Positions 1-9,083 of a DNA stretch of 64,000 nt are shown piece by piece. Both the position numbers and the translations under genes were made by a program. This stretch comes from Modestobacter sp. VKM Ac-2977 (GTDB lineage: Bacteria > Actinomycetota > Actinomycetes > Mycobacteriales > Geodermatophilaceae): contig NZ_JAPVBQ010000001.1 in assembly GCF_026968045.1 (NCBI RefSeq), forward strand, positions 1,501,238 to 1,565,237, read 5' to 3'. Below the pieces are notes generated by a model that saw only the letters and a list, made by a program, of their open reading frames with translations, was not told where the DNA came from and did no database searches. Every line of letters starts with the position of its first letter. The first letter of the stretch is position 1.

Positions 1-211
1 GGTCGACCTCCAGGGCGTCCCCGGGCCGTGCCACGATCGGCGCGCGGTCGAGGAGGTCCTCGGGCGGGGTGCCGATCACCTCCCGCAGCCGGTCGATGGT
101 CGGCTGCGAGATCGTGTGTTCCTCGTCGAGGGCGTCGAGCCAGCTGGCGTCGATGCCCCATGCGTCCGTCGTCGGGGCGCCGGTCACGGGGGTCGGGGCG
201 GAGCTCGTCAC
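1..211 (-). CDS. N-terminus of a probable 4-alpha-glucanotransferase-like protein (truncated by window edge)
   Basis: Only the first 70 codons lie in the window, from a GTG at 211 downward. A ribosome-binding stretch (GGTGAGGATCGGGGG) sits just before the GTG, inside the last codons of the MFS gene, and only 10 bp separate the two genes, so this is the last visible gene of a four-gene minus-strand operon. The peptide contains WGIDASWLDAL and, near residue 60, APIVARPGD, which resembles the N-terminal sandwich domain of actinobacterial MalQ (amylomaltase). The catalytic part is outside the window, so the assignment rests on N-terminal resemblance and could be wrong. Confidence 0.5.
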   Translation of the reverse strand, partial: MTSSAPTPVTGAPTTDAWGIDASWLDALDEEHTISQPTIDRLREVIGTPPEDLLDRAPIVARPGDALEVD

Positions 212-221
212 CCCCCGATCC

Positions 222-1499
222 TCACCGGTCGGGGCCGGCTCTGCCGAGTGGGGTGGCTGCGGAGGTGGTCACACCCGGTCCGCCGGCGTCCTGGCCGGCG
301 GGCGGTGCCGTCCCGGCCGGGGGGCGGAGCGAGCCGGCGACCAGCACGGCCACGCCCAGCAGGACGGCGACGACGGTCAGCGCGCGCAGCACGGTCACCT
401 GCTGTCCGAGCAGCCCGATCAGCGGCGGCCCGGCCAGGAAGGCGCAGTAGCCGATGGAGGCGACGACGCTGACCCGGGCGGCTGCCCGCGCCGGGTCGTC
501 GGCCGCGGCGCTCATCCCGGTCGGGAAGCCGAGCGAGGCGCCGGCACCCCAGAGCAGGGCGCCGAGGAAGGCGACCGGCGGGGACCCGAACACGAACAGC
601 AGCAGGCCGACGACGGCCAGCCCGGCCAGCAGCCGGATCACCGGGACCCGGCCGTACCGGTCCAGCAGCGAGCCGCCGAACCAGCGGGCCAGGGTCATCG
701 CGGTGAGGAACAGCGCGAAGCCCAGCGTGCCGGTCGTCTCCGACGTGCCGTGGTCGTCGATCAGCGCCACCGCCAGCCAGTCGTTGGCGGTGCCCTCGGC
801 GAAGGAGAAGGCCAGCACGACCACCCCGATCACCAGCGTGCGCGGCTCCCGCCAGGCGGCCAGCGCACTGAACCGCTCGGCCGGGACCCCGTCGGGGTCG
901 GTGTCGACGTCGGGGACGAACCCCCGCGTGGTGAGCGGCACGACCACCGCGACCAGCACGGCGACCCCGGCCAGGTGGACCGGCACCGGCACGTCGAGGG
1001 CGACCATCGCCGTCCCCAGCAGCGCCCCGATGACCGTGCCCAGGCTGAAGCCGGCGTGGAAGCGGGACATGACGACCCGGCCCAGGTGCCGCTCGACGAC
1101 GGCGCCCTGGACGTTCATCCCGACGTCCCAGGCGCCGTTGGACAGGCCCATGACGAACAGCCCGGCCGTCAGCACGGTCACCGAGGTGACCGAGCCGATG
1201 GCGATGACGCCCGTCGCCGCGGCGAGCACGAGCGCCATCACGATCACCGTCGCGCGAGAGCCGATCCGCCCGATCAGGGTGCCGGCCAGCGGCAGGGCGA
1301 TCACCGACCCGGCGGCGATGGCCAGCAGCACCAGGCCCAGCGCGGCCGGGTCGAGGTCGAGCCGGTCGCGGACCTGCGGGATCCGGCTGGCCCAGCTGGC
1401 GAAGGCGAACCCCGCGCCGATGAAGGCGACGTAGACCGCCCGCATGGCCGTGGTCACCTGGGCCGGGTCGGGTGACCGGCGGACGTCGGTGCTGGTCAA
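222..1499 (-). CDS. Major facilitator superfamily transporter
   Basis: A 425-residue inner-membrane protein with about 12 hydrophobic segments and the MFS loop pattern between TM2 and TM3 (GTLIGRIGSRATV). The best start is TTG at 1499, because AGGAG lies 8-9 bp upstream and the TTGA overlaps the TGA of the TetR gene (1496-1498), which implies translational coupling. Internal GTG and ATG codons 20-24 residues later are possible but lack a ribosome-binding site. It resembles the MdfA/FucP-like drug or sugar efflux branch; the substrate cannot be read from the sequence. Its place behind a TetR regulator suggests inducible export or uptake. Confidence 0.85.
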   Translation of the reverse strand: MTSTDVRRSPDPAQVTTAMRAVYVAFIGAGFAFASWASRIPQVRDRLDLDPAALGLVLLAIAAGSVIALPLAGTLIGRIGSRATVIVMALVLAAATGVIAIGSVTSVTVLTAGLFVMGLSNGAWDVGMNVQGAVVERHLGRVVMSRFHAGFSLGTVIGALLGTAMVALDVPVPVHLAGVAVLVAVVVPLTTRGFVPDVDTDPDGVPAERFSALAAWREPRTLVIGVVVLAFSFAEGTANDWLAVALIDDHGTSETTGTLGFALFLTAMTLARWFGGSLLDRYGRVPVIRLLAGLAVVGLLLFVFGSPPVAFLGALLWGAGASLGFPTGMSAAADDPARAAARVSVVASIGYCAFLAGPPLIGLLGQQVTVLRALTVVAVLLGVAVLVAGSLRPPAGTAPPAGQDAGGPGVTTSAATPLGRAGPDR

Positions 1500-2095
1500 C
1501 GCGGGATCTCCTGGGAGTCGGTGGGCCGCACGGCCCGGGCGATGATCTCGTGGGTCTCGGCGCGGGAGACCGGTCGGGTGGAGAGGACCTTGTGCATGAC
1601 CAGGCCCTCGACCAGCGCGTCGAGCCCCCGTGAGGTGGTCGGGTCGACGAACCGCTCGAGCACTCCGCGGCTGCGGCGCATCCACGACTCGGTGACCGAC
1701 CGCAGCGCCGGGTCGCGCAGCGCAGCGAGGAAGAGCTCGTAGGCCACCGCCCAGTCGCGGTCGTCGGCGTCGGCATCGGCGTGCACCAGCTCGGTGACGG
1801 CGTCGACGACGTCCGCGGTGCTGGCGACCTCGGCGAAGTGCGCCTCGTACTTGACCGCCATCCGCTCGGCGTGCAGGGCGAAGGCCTGCGCGCGCAGGTC
1901 CTCCAGGCCGGTGAAGTGGTAGGTCAGCGAGCCCAGCGGGACGTCGGCGGCCGCGGCGATCAGCCGGTGGGTGGTGCCGGCGACGCCGTGCTCGGCGATG
2001 ACGTTCACGGTCGCCTCGACGATCCGCGCCGCCCGGTCGGGGTCGTGCCGCCGCATCGGCCGGTCGCCCGTCTCGGAGTCGGGGGCCTGGCTCAC
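1496..2095 (-). CDS. TetR family transcriptional regulator
   Basis: The N-terminal half holds a TetR helix-turn-helix (ARIVEATVNVIAEHGVAGTT, then LIAAAADVPLGSLTYHF), followed by an all-helical ligand domain, the usual size for the family (about 186-199 residues). GTG at 2095 is chosen because its GTGA overlaps the stop of the acetyltransferase gene; an in-frame ATG at 2056, nearer the conserved domain, is the alternative and neither has a strong ribosome-binding site. The gene sits inside the operon it probably controls. The twin palindromes at 2661-2700 ahead of the first gene are the obvious candidate operators. Ligand unknown. Confidence 0.85.
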   Translation of the reverse strand: MSQAPDSETGDRPMRRHDPDRAARIVEATVNVIAEHGVAGTTHRLIAAAADVPLGSLTYHFTGLEDLRAQAFALHAERMAVKYEAHFAEVASTADVVDAVTELVHADADADDRDWAVAYELFLAALRDPALRSVTESWMRRSRGVLERFVDPTTSRGLDALVEGLVMHKVLSTRPVSRAETHEIIARAVRPTDSQEIPR

Positions 2096-2661
2096 GGGAG
2101 CGGTCGGACGACCCGGGCCGGGCTGCCGACCGCGACGACGTCGGCGGGCAGGTCCCGGGTGACCACCGAGCCGGCGCCGACCACCGTGTTGGCGCCGATC
2201 GTGACGCCGGGGCAGACGATCACGCCGCCGCCGAGCCAGACGTTGTCCTCGATGACGATCGGCTCGGCGGACTCCCACTTGGCCCGGCGCGGGCCGGCCT
2301 GGACCGGGTGGGTCGCGGTGAGCAGCTGCACGCCCGGCCCCATCTGCACGTCGTCGCCGATGGTGATCCGGGCGACGTCGAGGCAGACCAGCCCGAAGTT
2401 GGCGAAGGTCCGGGCACCGACCGTGGTCTGGTGGCCGTAGTCGCAGTGGAACGGTGCGCGGATCTCACTGCCCGGGCCGAAGGCGCCGAGCAGCTCCTCG
2501 AGCACGGCCCGCCGGGCTGCGCCGTCGGTGGGGTCCATCGTGTTGTAGCGGTGGGTGAGCGACTGCGCCCGGGTGCTCTCCGCCGCCAGCTGCGGGTCGT
2601 CGGCGATGTAGGGGTCGCCGGCCAGCATCCGGTCGCGCATGGAGCGCAGGTCGTCCGTCAT
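2092..2661 (-). CDS. Maltose/galactoside O-acetyltransferase family protein
   Basis: A 189-residue left-handed beta-helix acetyltransferase of the LbH_MAT_GAT group, which transfers acetyl from acetyl-CoA to sugar hydroxyls. It starts with the family's Mac-type N-terminal helix region (RMLAGDPYIADDPQL) and carries the signature FHCDYGHQTTVGARTFANFG, the catalytic-histidine region LLTATHPVQ, and hexapeptide repeats (WLGGGVIVCPGVTIGANTV). The ATG at 2661 overlaps the edge of an 18-bp palindrome. In-frame ATGs at 2679 and 2691 also exist, so the true start may lie inside the operator region. First gene of the operon with the TetR and MFS genes. The sugar acceptor is not determinable. Confidence 0.85.
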   Translation of the reverse strand: MTDDLRSMRDRMLAGDPYIADDPQLAAESTRAQSLTHRYNTMDPTDGAARRAVLEELLGAFGPGSEIRAPFHCDYGHQTTVGARTFANFGLVCLDVARITIGDDVQMGPGVQLLTATHPVQAGPRRAKWESAEPIVIEDNVWLGGGVIVCPGVTIGANTVVGAGSVVTRDLPADVVAVGSPARVVRPLP

Positions 2662-2700
2662 GTGTACGAGCGTACACATCCTTGTGTACATCTGTACACA
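2661..2700. promoter_or_regulatory. Two 18-bp perfect palindromes, 22 bp apart (putative operators)
   Basis: Site 1 (2661-2678) is TGTGTACG-AG-CGTACACA; site 2 (2683-2700) is TGTGTACA-TC-TGTACACA. Each has 8-bp arms around a 2-bp centre and their centres are exactly 22 bp (two helical turns) apart. They lie directly before, and touch, the ATG of the acetyltransferase gene and just beyond the hrpB stop (2702). The regular spacing suggests two dimers on one DNA face, a common TetR arrangement. The regulator encoded at 1496-2095 is the likely ligand (inference). Confidence 0.7.
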
Positions 2701-2701
2701 G

Positions 2702-5179
2702 TCAGGTCCCGCGGGGCTTGGCCCGGCGCGTCGGGACGGCGTTGGCCGGGGCCTCCGGCCACGGGTGCCGGGGGTAGCGGCCGCGCAGCTCGCTGCGGAC
2801 CGCCGGGTACCCGGTGACCCAGAAGCCGGCCAGGTCCGCGGTCGTCGCGACCACCCGGGACGCGGGGGAGAGCAGCTGCAGGCGCAGCGGCCGGCCGGCC
2901 ACCACCGGTGCTGCCGCCCAGCCGAACACCTCCTGCACCCGCACCGACAGGGTCGGCACCGTGGGATCGGCGTAGTCGACCCGCACGTTCGAGCCGGTGG
3001 GCACCTCGACCCGTTCGGGCACCAGCTCGTCCAGCCGCCCGGCCAGCTGCCAGGGCAGCAGCCCGCGCAACGCGGCGACCAGGTCGACCCGGGCGAGGTC
3101 CCGGCGGCTGCGGGCGCCGGACAGCGCCGCCCCGTCGGCCAGCGCGGCGAGCAGCGACTCGTCGTCCACCGCCGGCCACGGCTCACCCAGCCCGGCGTGC
3201 GCGGCGGCCAGCCGTTCGCGCAGCGCCCGGGCGGCCGGCGTCCAGGTCAGCAGGGTCAGCCCGTCCCGGCGCAGGCCCTCGGCGAGCGCCGCGGTCACCG
3301 CCGCCGGGTCCGGGTCGGGCAGCGGACGCTCGGTGAGCACGATCGCGCCCAGCCGCTCGACCCGGGCCGCCCGGACGTCGCCGTCCCGCCAGGTCACCTC
3401 CGGTCCGTCGGTGTGCGCGGCCGCACCTGCCGCCAGGGCGGTCGCCTCGTCCATCGCGACCGCGGCGCGCACCCGGGCGTCGCGCCGCCCCGGCGCGCGG
3501 TCGGCGGCGGCCACGGCCAGCCAGCCGGCGCCGGACAGCGCGGTGCCGGGCGCCAGCTCCGCACCCGTGCCGGCGGCCAGCAGGTAGGTGCGTTCGGTGC
3601 CGGGACGGCGGCGGGCCAGCCACTCCGGGTGCGCCAGCCCGACGAGCAGCCCGGCGGCGGCGTCGTCCGGCAGGCCCGTGTCCGGAGCCGCCGGCGCCGC
3701 CCGGGTCAGCCGGGCCACCTCCTCCCGCCAGCGGGCGGCCGGTCCGCCGGACTGACCGCGCAACGCCCGCCACTCGGCGACCAGGTCGTCGGAGCGCGGC
3801 GCGACGTCACCCGACAGCAGCGCCACGACCTCCGCTGCGCGCCGCCGGCCCACCTGCGCGGCGCCGTCGAGCAGCGCCCGGGCCAGCCGCGGGTGCGCCC
3901 CGACCGCGGTCAGCGCCCGGCCGCGCGGGGTGACCCGGCCGTCGTCGTCCACCGCGCCCAGCTGGCGCAGCGTCGACCGGGCGACGGTGAACGCGGCCGC
4001 CGGCGGTGCGTCCGGCAGCGCCAGGCCGGCGCCGTCCGGGGCGCCCCAGACCGCCAGCTCCAGCGCCAGCCCGGTCAGGTCGGCCAGGGCGATCTCCGGT
4101 TCGGCCGCCGCGGGCAGCCGGTCGTGCTCGGCGGCCGACCACAGCCGGTACACCCGCCCGGGCGCCTCCCGCCCCGCGCGGCCGGCCCGCTGCACCGCCG
4201 AGGCGCGGGAGACCCGGACCGTGACCAGCGCGCCCATCCCGCGGGCCACGTCGAACCGCGGCACCCGCGCCAGGCCGGCGTCGACCACGTTGCGCACCCC
4301 GGGCACGGTCAGGCTGGTCTCGGCGACGTCGGTGGACAGCACCACCCGGCGCCGGGGGCCCGGGGCGAGCGCGGCGTCCTGCTGGTCGGCCGGCAACCGG
4401 CCGTGCAGCGGCCGGACGTCGGCGTCCACCCCGCTCAGCAGCCCGGCGACCCGGCCGATCTCGGCGGCGCCGGGGAGGAAGACCAGCACGTCGCCCGGGC
4501 CCTCGGCCAGCGCCCGGCGCACGGTGTCGGCGACCGCGGCCAGCAGCCGCGGGTCCACGGACGAACCGTGCGGCGGGGCGACCGGTGGGCTCGGCGGGCA
4601 CCAGACCGGCTCGACGTGGTGCAGCGAGCCCGTCGCCTCGACGACCGGCGCACCGCCCATCAGCCCGGACAGCCGGTCGGTCGCGGCGGTCGCCGACATG
4701 GCCAGCAGTTCCAGCTCCGGGCGCAGCGCGGCCCGGACGTCGAGGGTGAAGGCCAGTGCGAGGTCGGTGTCCAGCTGCCTTTCGTGGCACTCGTCGAGCA
4801 CCACGGCCGACACCCCGGGCAGCTCCGGGTCGGCCTGCAGCCGGCGGACGAGCAGGCCGGTGGTGACCACCTCGACGCGGGTCGCATCGCTGCGCCGGCT
4901 GTCACCGCGCACGCTGTAGCCCACCGAACGGCCCACCGGCTCGCCCAGCAGCGACGCCATCCGCCGGGCCGCGGCCCGGGCGGCCACCCGCCGGGGCTCG
5001 GCCACCAGCACCCGGCCGGGCAGCCGGCCGGCCAGCGCCAGCGGCACCAGCGTGGTCTTGCCCGTGCCCGGCGGGGCGACCAGCACGGCGGCACCGGCGG
5101 CGGTCATCGCCGCGTCGAGGGCGGGCAGCACCGAGCGGACCGGCAGGTCGGTCCCGGGCGTCCCCGACGGCGGCAGCAC
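2702..5179 (-). CDS. hrpB: ATP-dependent helicase HrpB
   Basis: An 825-residue DEAH/RHA-type superfamily 2 helicase. From the chosen GTG at 5179 it begins with the HrpB-typical LPVRSVLPALDAA, then Walker A GTGKT at about residues 38-42, the EPRRVAA motif Ia, the DECH box at 129-132, SAT motif III (LLAMSATAAT), the C-terminal RecA motif QRAGRAGREAPG, and the HrpB-specific C-terminal half. Length matches the family (about 820). A start at the internal methionine 25 would remove conserved sequence. It is divergent from the EF-G-like gene (107 bp apart). HrpB proteins are putative RNA helicases of poorly defined role. Confidence 0.92.
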   Translation of the reverse strand: MLPPSGTPGTDLPVRSVLPALDAAMTAAGAAVLVAPPGTGKTTLVPLALAGRLPGRVLVAEPRRVAARAAARRMASLLGEPVGRSVGYSVRGDSRRSDATRVEVVTTGLLVRRLQADPELPGVSAVVLDECHERQLDTDLALAFTLDVRAALRPELELLAMSATAATDRLSGLMGGAPVVEATGSLHHVEPVWCPPSPPVAPPHGSSVDPRLLAAVADTVRRALAEGPGDVLVFLPGAAEIGRVAGLLSGVDADVRPLHGRLPADQQDAALAPGPRRRVVLSTDVAETSLTVPGVRNVVDAGLARVPRFDVARGMGALVTVRVSRASAVQRAGRAGREAPGRVYRLWSAAEHDRLPAAAEPEIALADLTGLALELAVWGAPDGAGLALPDAPPAAAFTVARSTLRQLGAVDDDGRVTPRGRALTAVGAHPRLARALLDGAAQVGRRRAAEVVALLSGDVAPRSDDLVAEWRALRGQSGGPAARWREEVARLTRAAPAAPDTGLPDDAAAGLLVGLAHPEWLARRRPGTERTYLLAAGTGAELAPGTALSGAGWLAVAAADRAPGRRDARVRAAVAMDEATALAAGAAAHTDGPEVTWRDGDVRAARVERLGAIVLTERPLPDPDPAAVTAALAEGLRRDGLTLLTWTPAARALRERLAAAHAGLGEPWPAVDDESLLAALADGAALSGARSRRDLARVDLVAALRGLLPWQLAGRLDELVPERVEVPTGSNVRVDYADPTVPTLSVRVQEVFGWAAAPVVAGRPLRLQLLSPASRVVATTADLAGFWVTGYPAVRSELRGRYPRHPWPEAPANAVPTRRAKPRGT

Positions 5180-5286
5180 GCCGGCCAGTCTCGTCTGGAG
5201 GGCGCACCCGACACGCCAGGCCCTTGTCCGGGTCCGCCTCCAGGGGCCAGGGTGGGCACCTGGGACGACGACGTCCGGAGGTCTGC

Positions 5287-7374
5287 GTGGCGACGCACAG
5301 CGGCAGCAGCAACCGAACCGGCGTGGGTGCACCGGCGCCCCGCCCGCCCGAGCAGGTGCGCAACGTGGCGCTGGTCGGCCGCGCCGGCGCCGGCAAGACC
5401 ACCCTGGCCGAGGCGCTGCTGGCGGCCGCCGGTGCGTTGCCCCGCGCCGGCCGGGTGGAGGAGGGCACCACCTGCCTGGACACCGAGGAGGTGGAGGTCC
5501 GGCTCCAGCACTCGGTCTCGCTGGCCGCGGCCACCGTCGAGCACGCCGGCCACCGGGTCACCCTGCTGGACACCCCCGGTGCGCCGGACTTCGTCGGTGA
5601 GCTGCGGGCCGCGCTGCGGGCCGCTGACGCCGCGCTGGTGGTCGTCTCCGCCGTGGCCGGGGTGGACGCCGGCACCGTGCAGCTGTGGGACGAGTGCGCC
5701 GCCGTCGGGCTGCCGCGGGCGGTCGTGGTCACCCAGGTCGACCGGCCGCGGGCCGACGTCCCCGCCGTCGTGCGCAGCTGCCGGGAGCTGTTCGGCGCCG
5801 GGGTGCACCCGTTGCACGTGCTGGGCGACGACGGCGCGCTCACCTCCCTGCTGGAACCACGGCCCGGGAACCCCGAGCGCGACCGACTGCGCGCCGAGCT
5901 GATCGAGGGGGTGATCGCGGAGAGCGAGGACGAGACGCTGATGGACCGCTACCTCGCCGGTGAGCCGATCGGGGTCGCCGACCTGGTCGCCGACCTGGAG
6001 ACGGCGGTGGCCCGCGGTGACTTCCACCCGGTGCTGTGCGCGGCGCCGCCCACCGGGCTCGGGGTGGCCGAGCTGCTGGACGTGCTGGTGAGCGCCTTCC
6101 CCTCGCCGCTGGAGCGCCCGTGCCCAGCGGTCGCCCGGCCGGACGGCCGGCCGGCCGGGCACGTGGGCTGCGACCCGGCCGGTCCGCTCGTGGCCGAGGT
6201 GGTGAAGACGACGACGACCGACCCCTACCTCGGCCGGGTCTCGCTCGTACGGGTCTTCTCCGGCACCCTGCGCCCCGACGTCCCGGTGCACGTGGGCAGC
6301 CACGGCTCCGGCTGGGGGGAGCAGCACCCCGACCACGACGCCGACGAGCGGGTCGGCGGCCTCGCCAGTGTGCTGGGCAGCGTGCTGCGGCCGGTCGCCG
6401 AGTGCCCGGCCGGCGACCTGTGCGCGGTGGCCCGGCTGAGCAGCGCGGAGACCGGGGACACCCTCTCCGACCCGGAGCACCCGCTGGTGGTGCGGCCCTG
6501 GCCGCTGCCGGACCCGCAGCTGCCGGTGGCCGTCGAGGCGGCCTCGCGCAGCGACGAGGACCGGCTCGCCGGTGCGCTCACCCGGCTGGCCGTCGAGGAC
6601 CCGGCCGTGCGGGTGGAACGGCGGCCGGACACCGGGCAGCTGCTGCTGTGGTGCGTGGGCGACGCGCACGCGGACGTGCTCCTGGACCGGCTGCGCGGCC
6701 GGTACGGGGTCGCCGTGCAGACGCCGCCGGTGCAGGTGCCGATGGTCGAGACGCTCGCCGGTCCGGCCACCGTGACCGGGCGGCACGTCAAGCAGTCCGG
6801 CGGGCACGGGCAGTACGCGGTCGTCGTCCTCGAGGGGCGGCCGGGTGCGGCCGGGTCCGGGGTGACCTTCAGCCAGCGGGTGGTCGGCGGAGCGGTGCCC
6901 ACCCAGTTCCACGCCAGTGTGGAGAAGGGGGTCCGCGCCCAGGCCGCCCGCGGGATCAGCGGGAACCGCCCGCTGGTCGACGTGGAGGTCGTCCTCGTCG
7001 ACGGCAAGGCGCACTCCGTCGACTCCTCCGACGCGGCGTTCTCCGCCGCCGGCGCGCTGGCGCTGCGGGAGCTCGCCGCCGCGGCCGGCACCCGGGTGCT
7101 GGAGCCCTGGTGCGCCGTGGAGGTGACGGTCCCCGCCGAGCACGTCGGCCCGGTGCTCGGCGACCTCGCCGGGCGGCGGGCCCGGGTCACCGGGAGCGTC
7201 GCCGACCCCGCGCGCGAGGGGACGACGGTGCACGCCGAGGTGCCGGAGCGGGAGCTGATCACCTACCCGCGTGCGCTGCGGTCGGTGTCGCACGGCACCG
7301 GCCGGTTCACCCGGCGTCCGCTGGGCCACGAACCGGCTCCGGCCGCCGTCGTCGCCGACCTGCAACCGGCCTGA
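5287..7374 (+). CDS. Elongation factor G-like protein (EF-G2 type paralogue)
   Basis: A 695-residue translational GTPase homologue. Visible parts are the P-loop GRAGAGKTT (31-39), the G3 motif DTPG, domain II, and domains III-V including HVKQSGGHGQYAVV and the domain IV/V region EKGVRAQAARGISG. The classical G4 motif NKxD reads TQVD, and the P-loop lacks the AHxDxGKT form of true EF-G, which marks it as the EF-G2/FusA2-like paralogue known in actinobacteria rather than the canonical factor. GTG at 5287 has GGAGG six bases upstream. The role of such paralogues is not settled. Confidence 0.88.
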   Translation: MATHSGSSNRTGVGAPAPRPPEQVRNVALVGRAGAGKTTLAEALLAAAGALPRAGRVEEGTTCLDTEEVEVRLQHSVSLAAATVEHAGHRVTLLDTPGAPDFVGELRAALRAADAALVVVSAVAGVDAGTVQLWDECAAVGLPRAVVVTQVDRPRADVPAVVRSCRELFGAGVHPLHVLGDDGALTSLLEPRPGNPERDRLRAELIEGVIAESEDETLMDRYLAGEPIGVADLVADLETAVARGDFHPVLCAAPPTGLGVAELLDVLVSAFPSPLERPCPAVARPDGRPAGHVGCDPAGPLVAEVVKTTTTDPYLGRVSLVRVFSGTLRPDVPVHVGSHGSGWGEQHPDHDADERVGGLASVLGSVLRPVAECPAGDLCAVARLSSAETGDTLSDPEHPLVVRPWPLPDPQLPVAVEAASRSDEDRLAGALTRLAVEDPAVRVERRPDTGQLLLWCVGDAHADVLLDRLRGRYGVAVQTPPVQVPMVETLAGPATVTGRHVKQSGGHGQYAVVVLEGRPGAAGSGVTFSQRVVGGAVPTQFHASVEKGVRAQAARGISGNRPLVDVEVVLVDGKAHSVDSSDAAFSAAGALALRELAAAAGTRVLEPWCAVEVTVPAEHVGPVLGDLAGRRARVTGSVADPAREGTTVHAEVPERELITYPRALRSVSHGTGRFTRRPLGHEPAPAAVVADLQPA

Positions 7375-7418
7375 CCCGGGCCGGCGGCACCGGTCGAGCG
7401 TCGAGGAGAGGACCCACC

Positions 7419-9083
7419 GTGGCACGACGGGCAGACCAGCAGCAGGCACCGGCGGCGGAGGTGACCGACCGCAGCCGGCCCGCCACCGGCCGGGGTGGGG
7501 AGCAGGTGAACGTCACCGACACGTCGGTCCCGCCCGGCCGCCAGTGGGCGGGCCGGATCGGCGGACCGGTCGCCGCGCTGGTCGTCTACTTCCTGCTCCG
7601 GCAGGACGACGCCCTGAGCACGGCCGGCCGGACGACGGCGGCGGTCGGCGTCCTGCTCGCCGTCTGGTGGATGACCGAGGCGCTCCCGCTGCCGGCGACG
7701 GCGCTGGTGCCGATCGTGGCCTTCCCGCTGCTGGGCGTGCTGACGGTGGAGGAGGCGACCGCGCCCTACGCGAACCCCAACATCTTCCTGTTCATGGGCG
7801 GCTTCATGATCGCCCTGGCCATGCAGAAGTGGGAGCTGCACCGGCGGATCGCGCTGCTCACCGTCCGGGCGGTCGGCACCAAGCCGCCCCGGCTGATCGC
7901 CGGCTTCATGCTCGCCACCGCCTTCCTCAGCATGTGGGTGAGCAACACCGCGACCACGGTGCTGATGCTCCCGATCGGGCTGAGCGTGCTGATGCTGGTG
8001 CTGGACCGGGTGGCCGCGGGCAGCGTCGACGCCGAGGCCGTCGACGCGGCCACCGACGACGACACCGACGGCGGCGGCCCGGCGGTCACCGAGCTCATCC
8101 AGGACTCCGACACCCGGAACTTCGCCGTCGCCCTGATGCTGGGCATCGCCTACGCGGCCAGCATCGGCTCGCTGGCCACGCTGATCGGCACCCCGCCCAA
8201 CCTCATCCTCGCCGCCTTCGTGGAGCAGAACTACGACATCGAGCTGGGCTTCGGCGAGTGGATGCTGATGGGCCTGCCGCTGGCCGCGGTCTTCCTGGTG
8301 CTCGCCTGGCTGGTGCTCACCAAGGTGGCCTTCCGGTCCGGGCTGCGCGACATCCCGGGCGGGAAGCGGGTGATCCAGTCCGAGATCGAGAAGCTCGGCT
8401 CGATGTCCCGGGGCGAGTGGACCGTGCTGGTGGTGTTCGTGACCACCGCCCTGCTGTGGGTGTTCCGCCAGCCGCTGACCGGCTGGACGGCGCTCACCGA
8501 CGTGCTGCCGTTCGTGGCCAACCTCGACGACGCCGCCATCGCCATCGCCGCCGCCGTCGCGCTGTTCCTCATCCCGGTCAAGGCCCGGGAGGGCGTCTCC
8601 GCACTGGACTGGCAGCAGGCGCAGAAGCTGCCCTGGGGCGTCCTGCTGCTCTTCGGCGGGGGTCTGAGCCTGGCCGCCGCGGTGCAGGCGAGCGGGCTGG
8701 ACGAGTACGTGGGCAACCAGGTGGGCGCGGTGGGGACGCTGCCGGCCATCCTCCTGGTGGTCGTCACTGCCGGAGTCGTCCTGCTGCTCACCGAGGTGAC
8801 CAGCAACACGGCGACGGCGGCGGCCTTCTTGCCGGTCCTGGGCGGGGTCGCCCTCGGGCTCGACCTCTTCCCGCTGGTGCTGCTGGTGCCCGCTGCCCTG
8901 GCCGCCACCTGCGCGTTCATGCTCCCGGTGGCCACCCCGCCCAACGCGATCGTGTTCGGCTCCGGCTACGTCACGATCGGGCAGATGATCCGCGCCGGGG
9001 CGATCCTCAACGTGATCGGCATCGTGCTGATCACCGCCGCGGTCTACTTCCTCGGAGGCATCGCCCTGGGCATCACCTTCTGA
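7419..9083 (+). CDS. SLC13/DASS family anion:sodium symporter
   Basis: A 554-residue membrane protein with the two SNT signature repeats of the divalent-anion:Na+ symporter family (VSNTATTVLMLPI in the first half, TSNTATAAAFLPVLG in the second) and the GTPPNLI and ATPPNAI loops. These bind Na+ and the carboxylate or other anion, so uptake of dicarboxylates is likely, with sulfate or phosphate possible. A charged acidic loop (about residues 205-230) lies between the repeats. GTG at 7419 follows AGGAGAGGA; an internal GTG at 7507 would drop a hydrophilic N-terminus. Lies 44 bp after the EF-G-like gene. Confidence 0.85.
   Translation: MARRADQQQAPAAEVTDRSRPATGRGGEQVNVTDTSVPPGRQWAGRIGGPVAALVVYFLLRQDDALSTAGRTTAAVGVLLAVWWMTEALPLPATALVPIVAFPLLGVLTVEEATAPYANPNIFLFMGGFMIALAMQKWELHRRIALLTVRAVGTKPPRLIAGFMLATAFLSMWVSNTATTVLMLPIGLSVLMLVLDRVAAGSVDAEAVDAATDDDTDGGGPAVTELIQDSDTRNFAVALMLGIAYAASIGSLATLIGTPPNLILAAFVEQNYDIELGFGEWMLMGLPLAAVFLVLAWLVLTKVAFRSGLRDIPGGKRVIQSEIEKLGSMSRGEWTVLVVFVTTALLWVFRQPLTGWTALTDVLPFVANLDDAAIAIAAAVALFLIPVKAREGVSALDWQQAQKLPWGVLLLFGGGLSLAAAVQASGLDEYVGNQVGAVGTLPAILLVVVTAGVVLLLTEVTSNTATAAAFLPVLGGVALGLDLFPLVLLVPAALAATCAFMLPVATPPNAIVFGSGYVTIGQMIRAGAILNVIGIVLITAAVYFLGGIALGITF

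Noticed and set aside
69-1475. Long plus-strand frame opposite the MFS gene (468 codons), rich in Gly/Gln/Arg
   Set aside because: Composition is that of an antisense frame in GC-rich DNA; the minus-strand MFS protein has coherent membrane segments and a coupled start.
2639-5902. Very long plus-strand frame (over 1000 codons) across hrpB
   Set aside because: It is an antisense shadow of hrpB: low-complexity Gln/Arg/Gly protein with no motif, while hrpB shows all helicase motifs.
6036-7418. N-terminal extension of the SLC13 frame over the EF-G-like gene
   Set aside because: The first 461 codons are out of frame with EF-G and low in complexity; the GTG at 7419 has a good ribosome-binding site.
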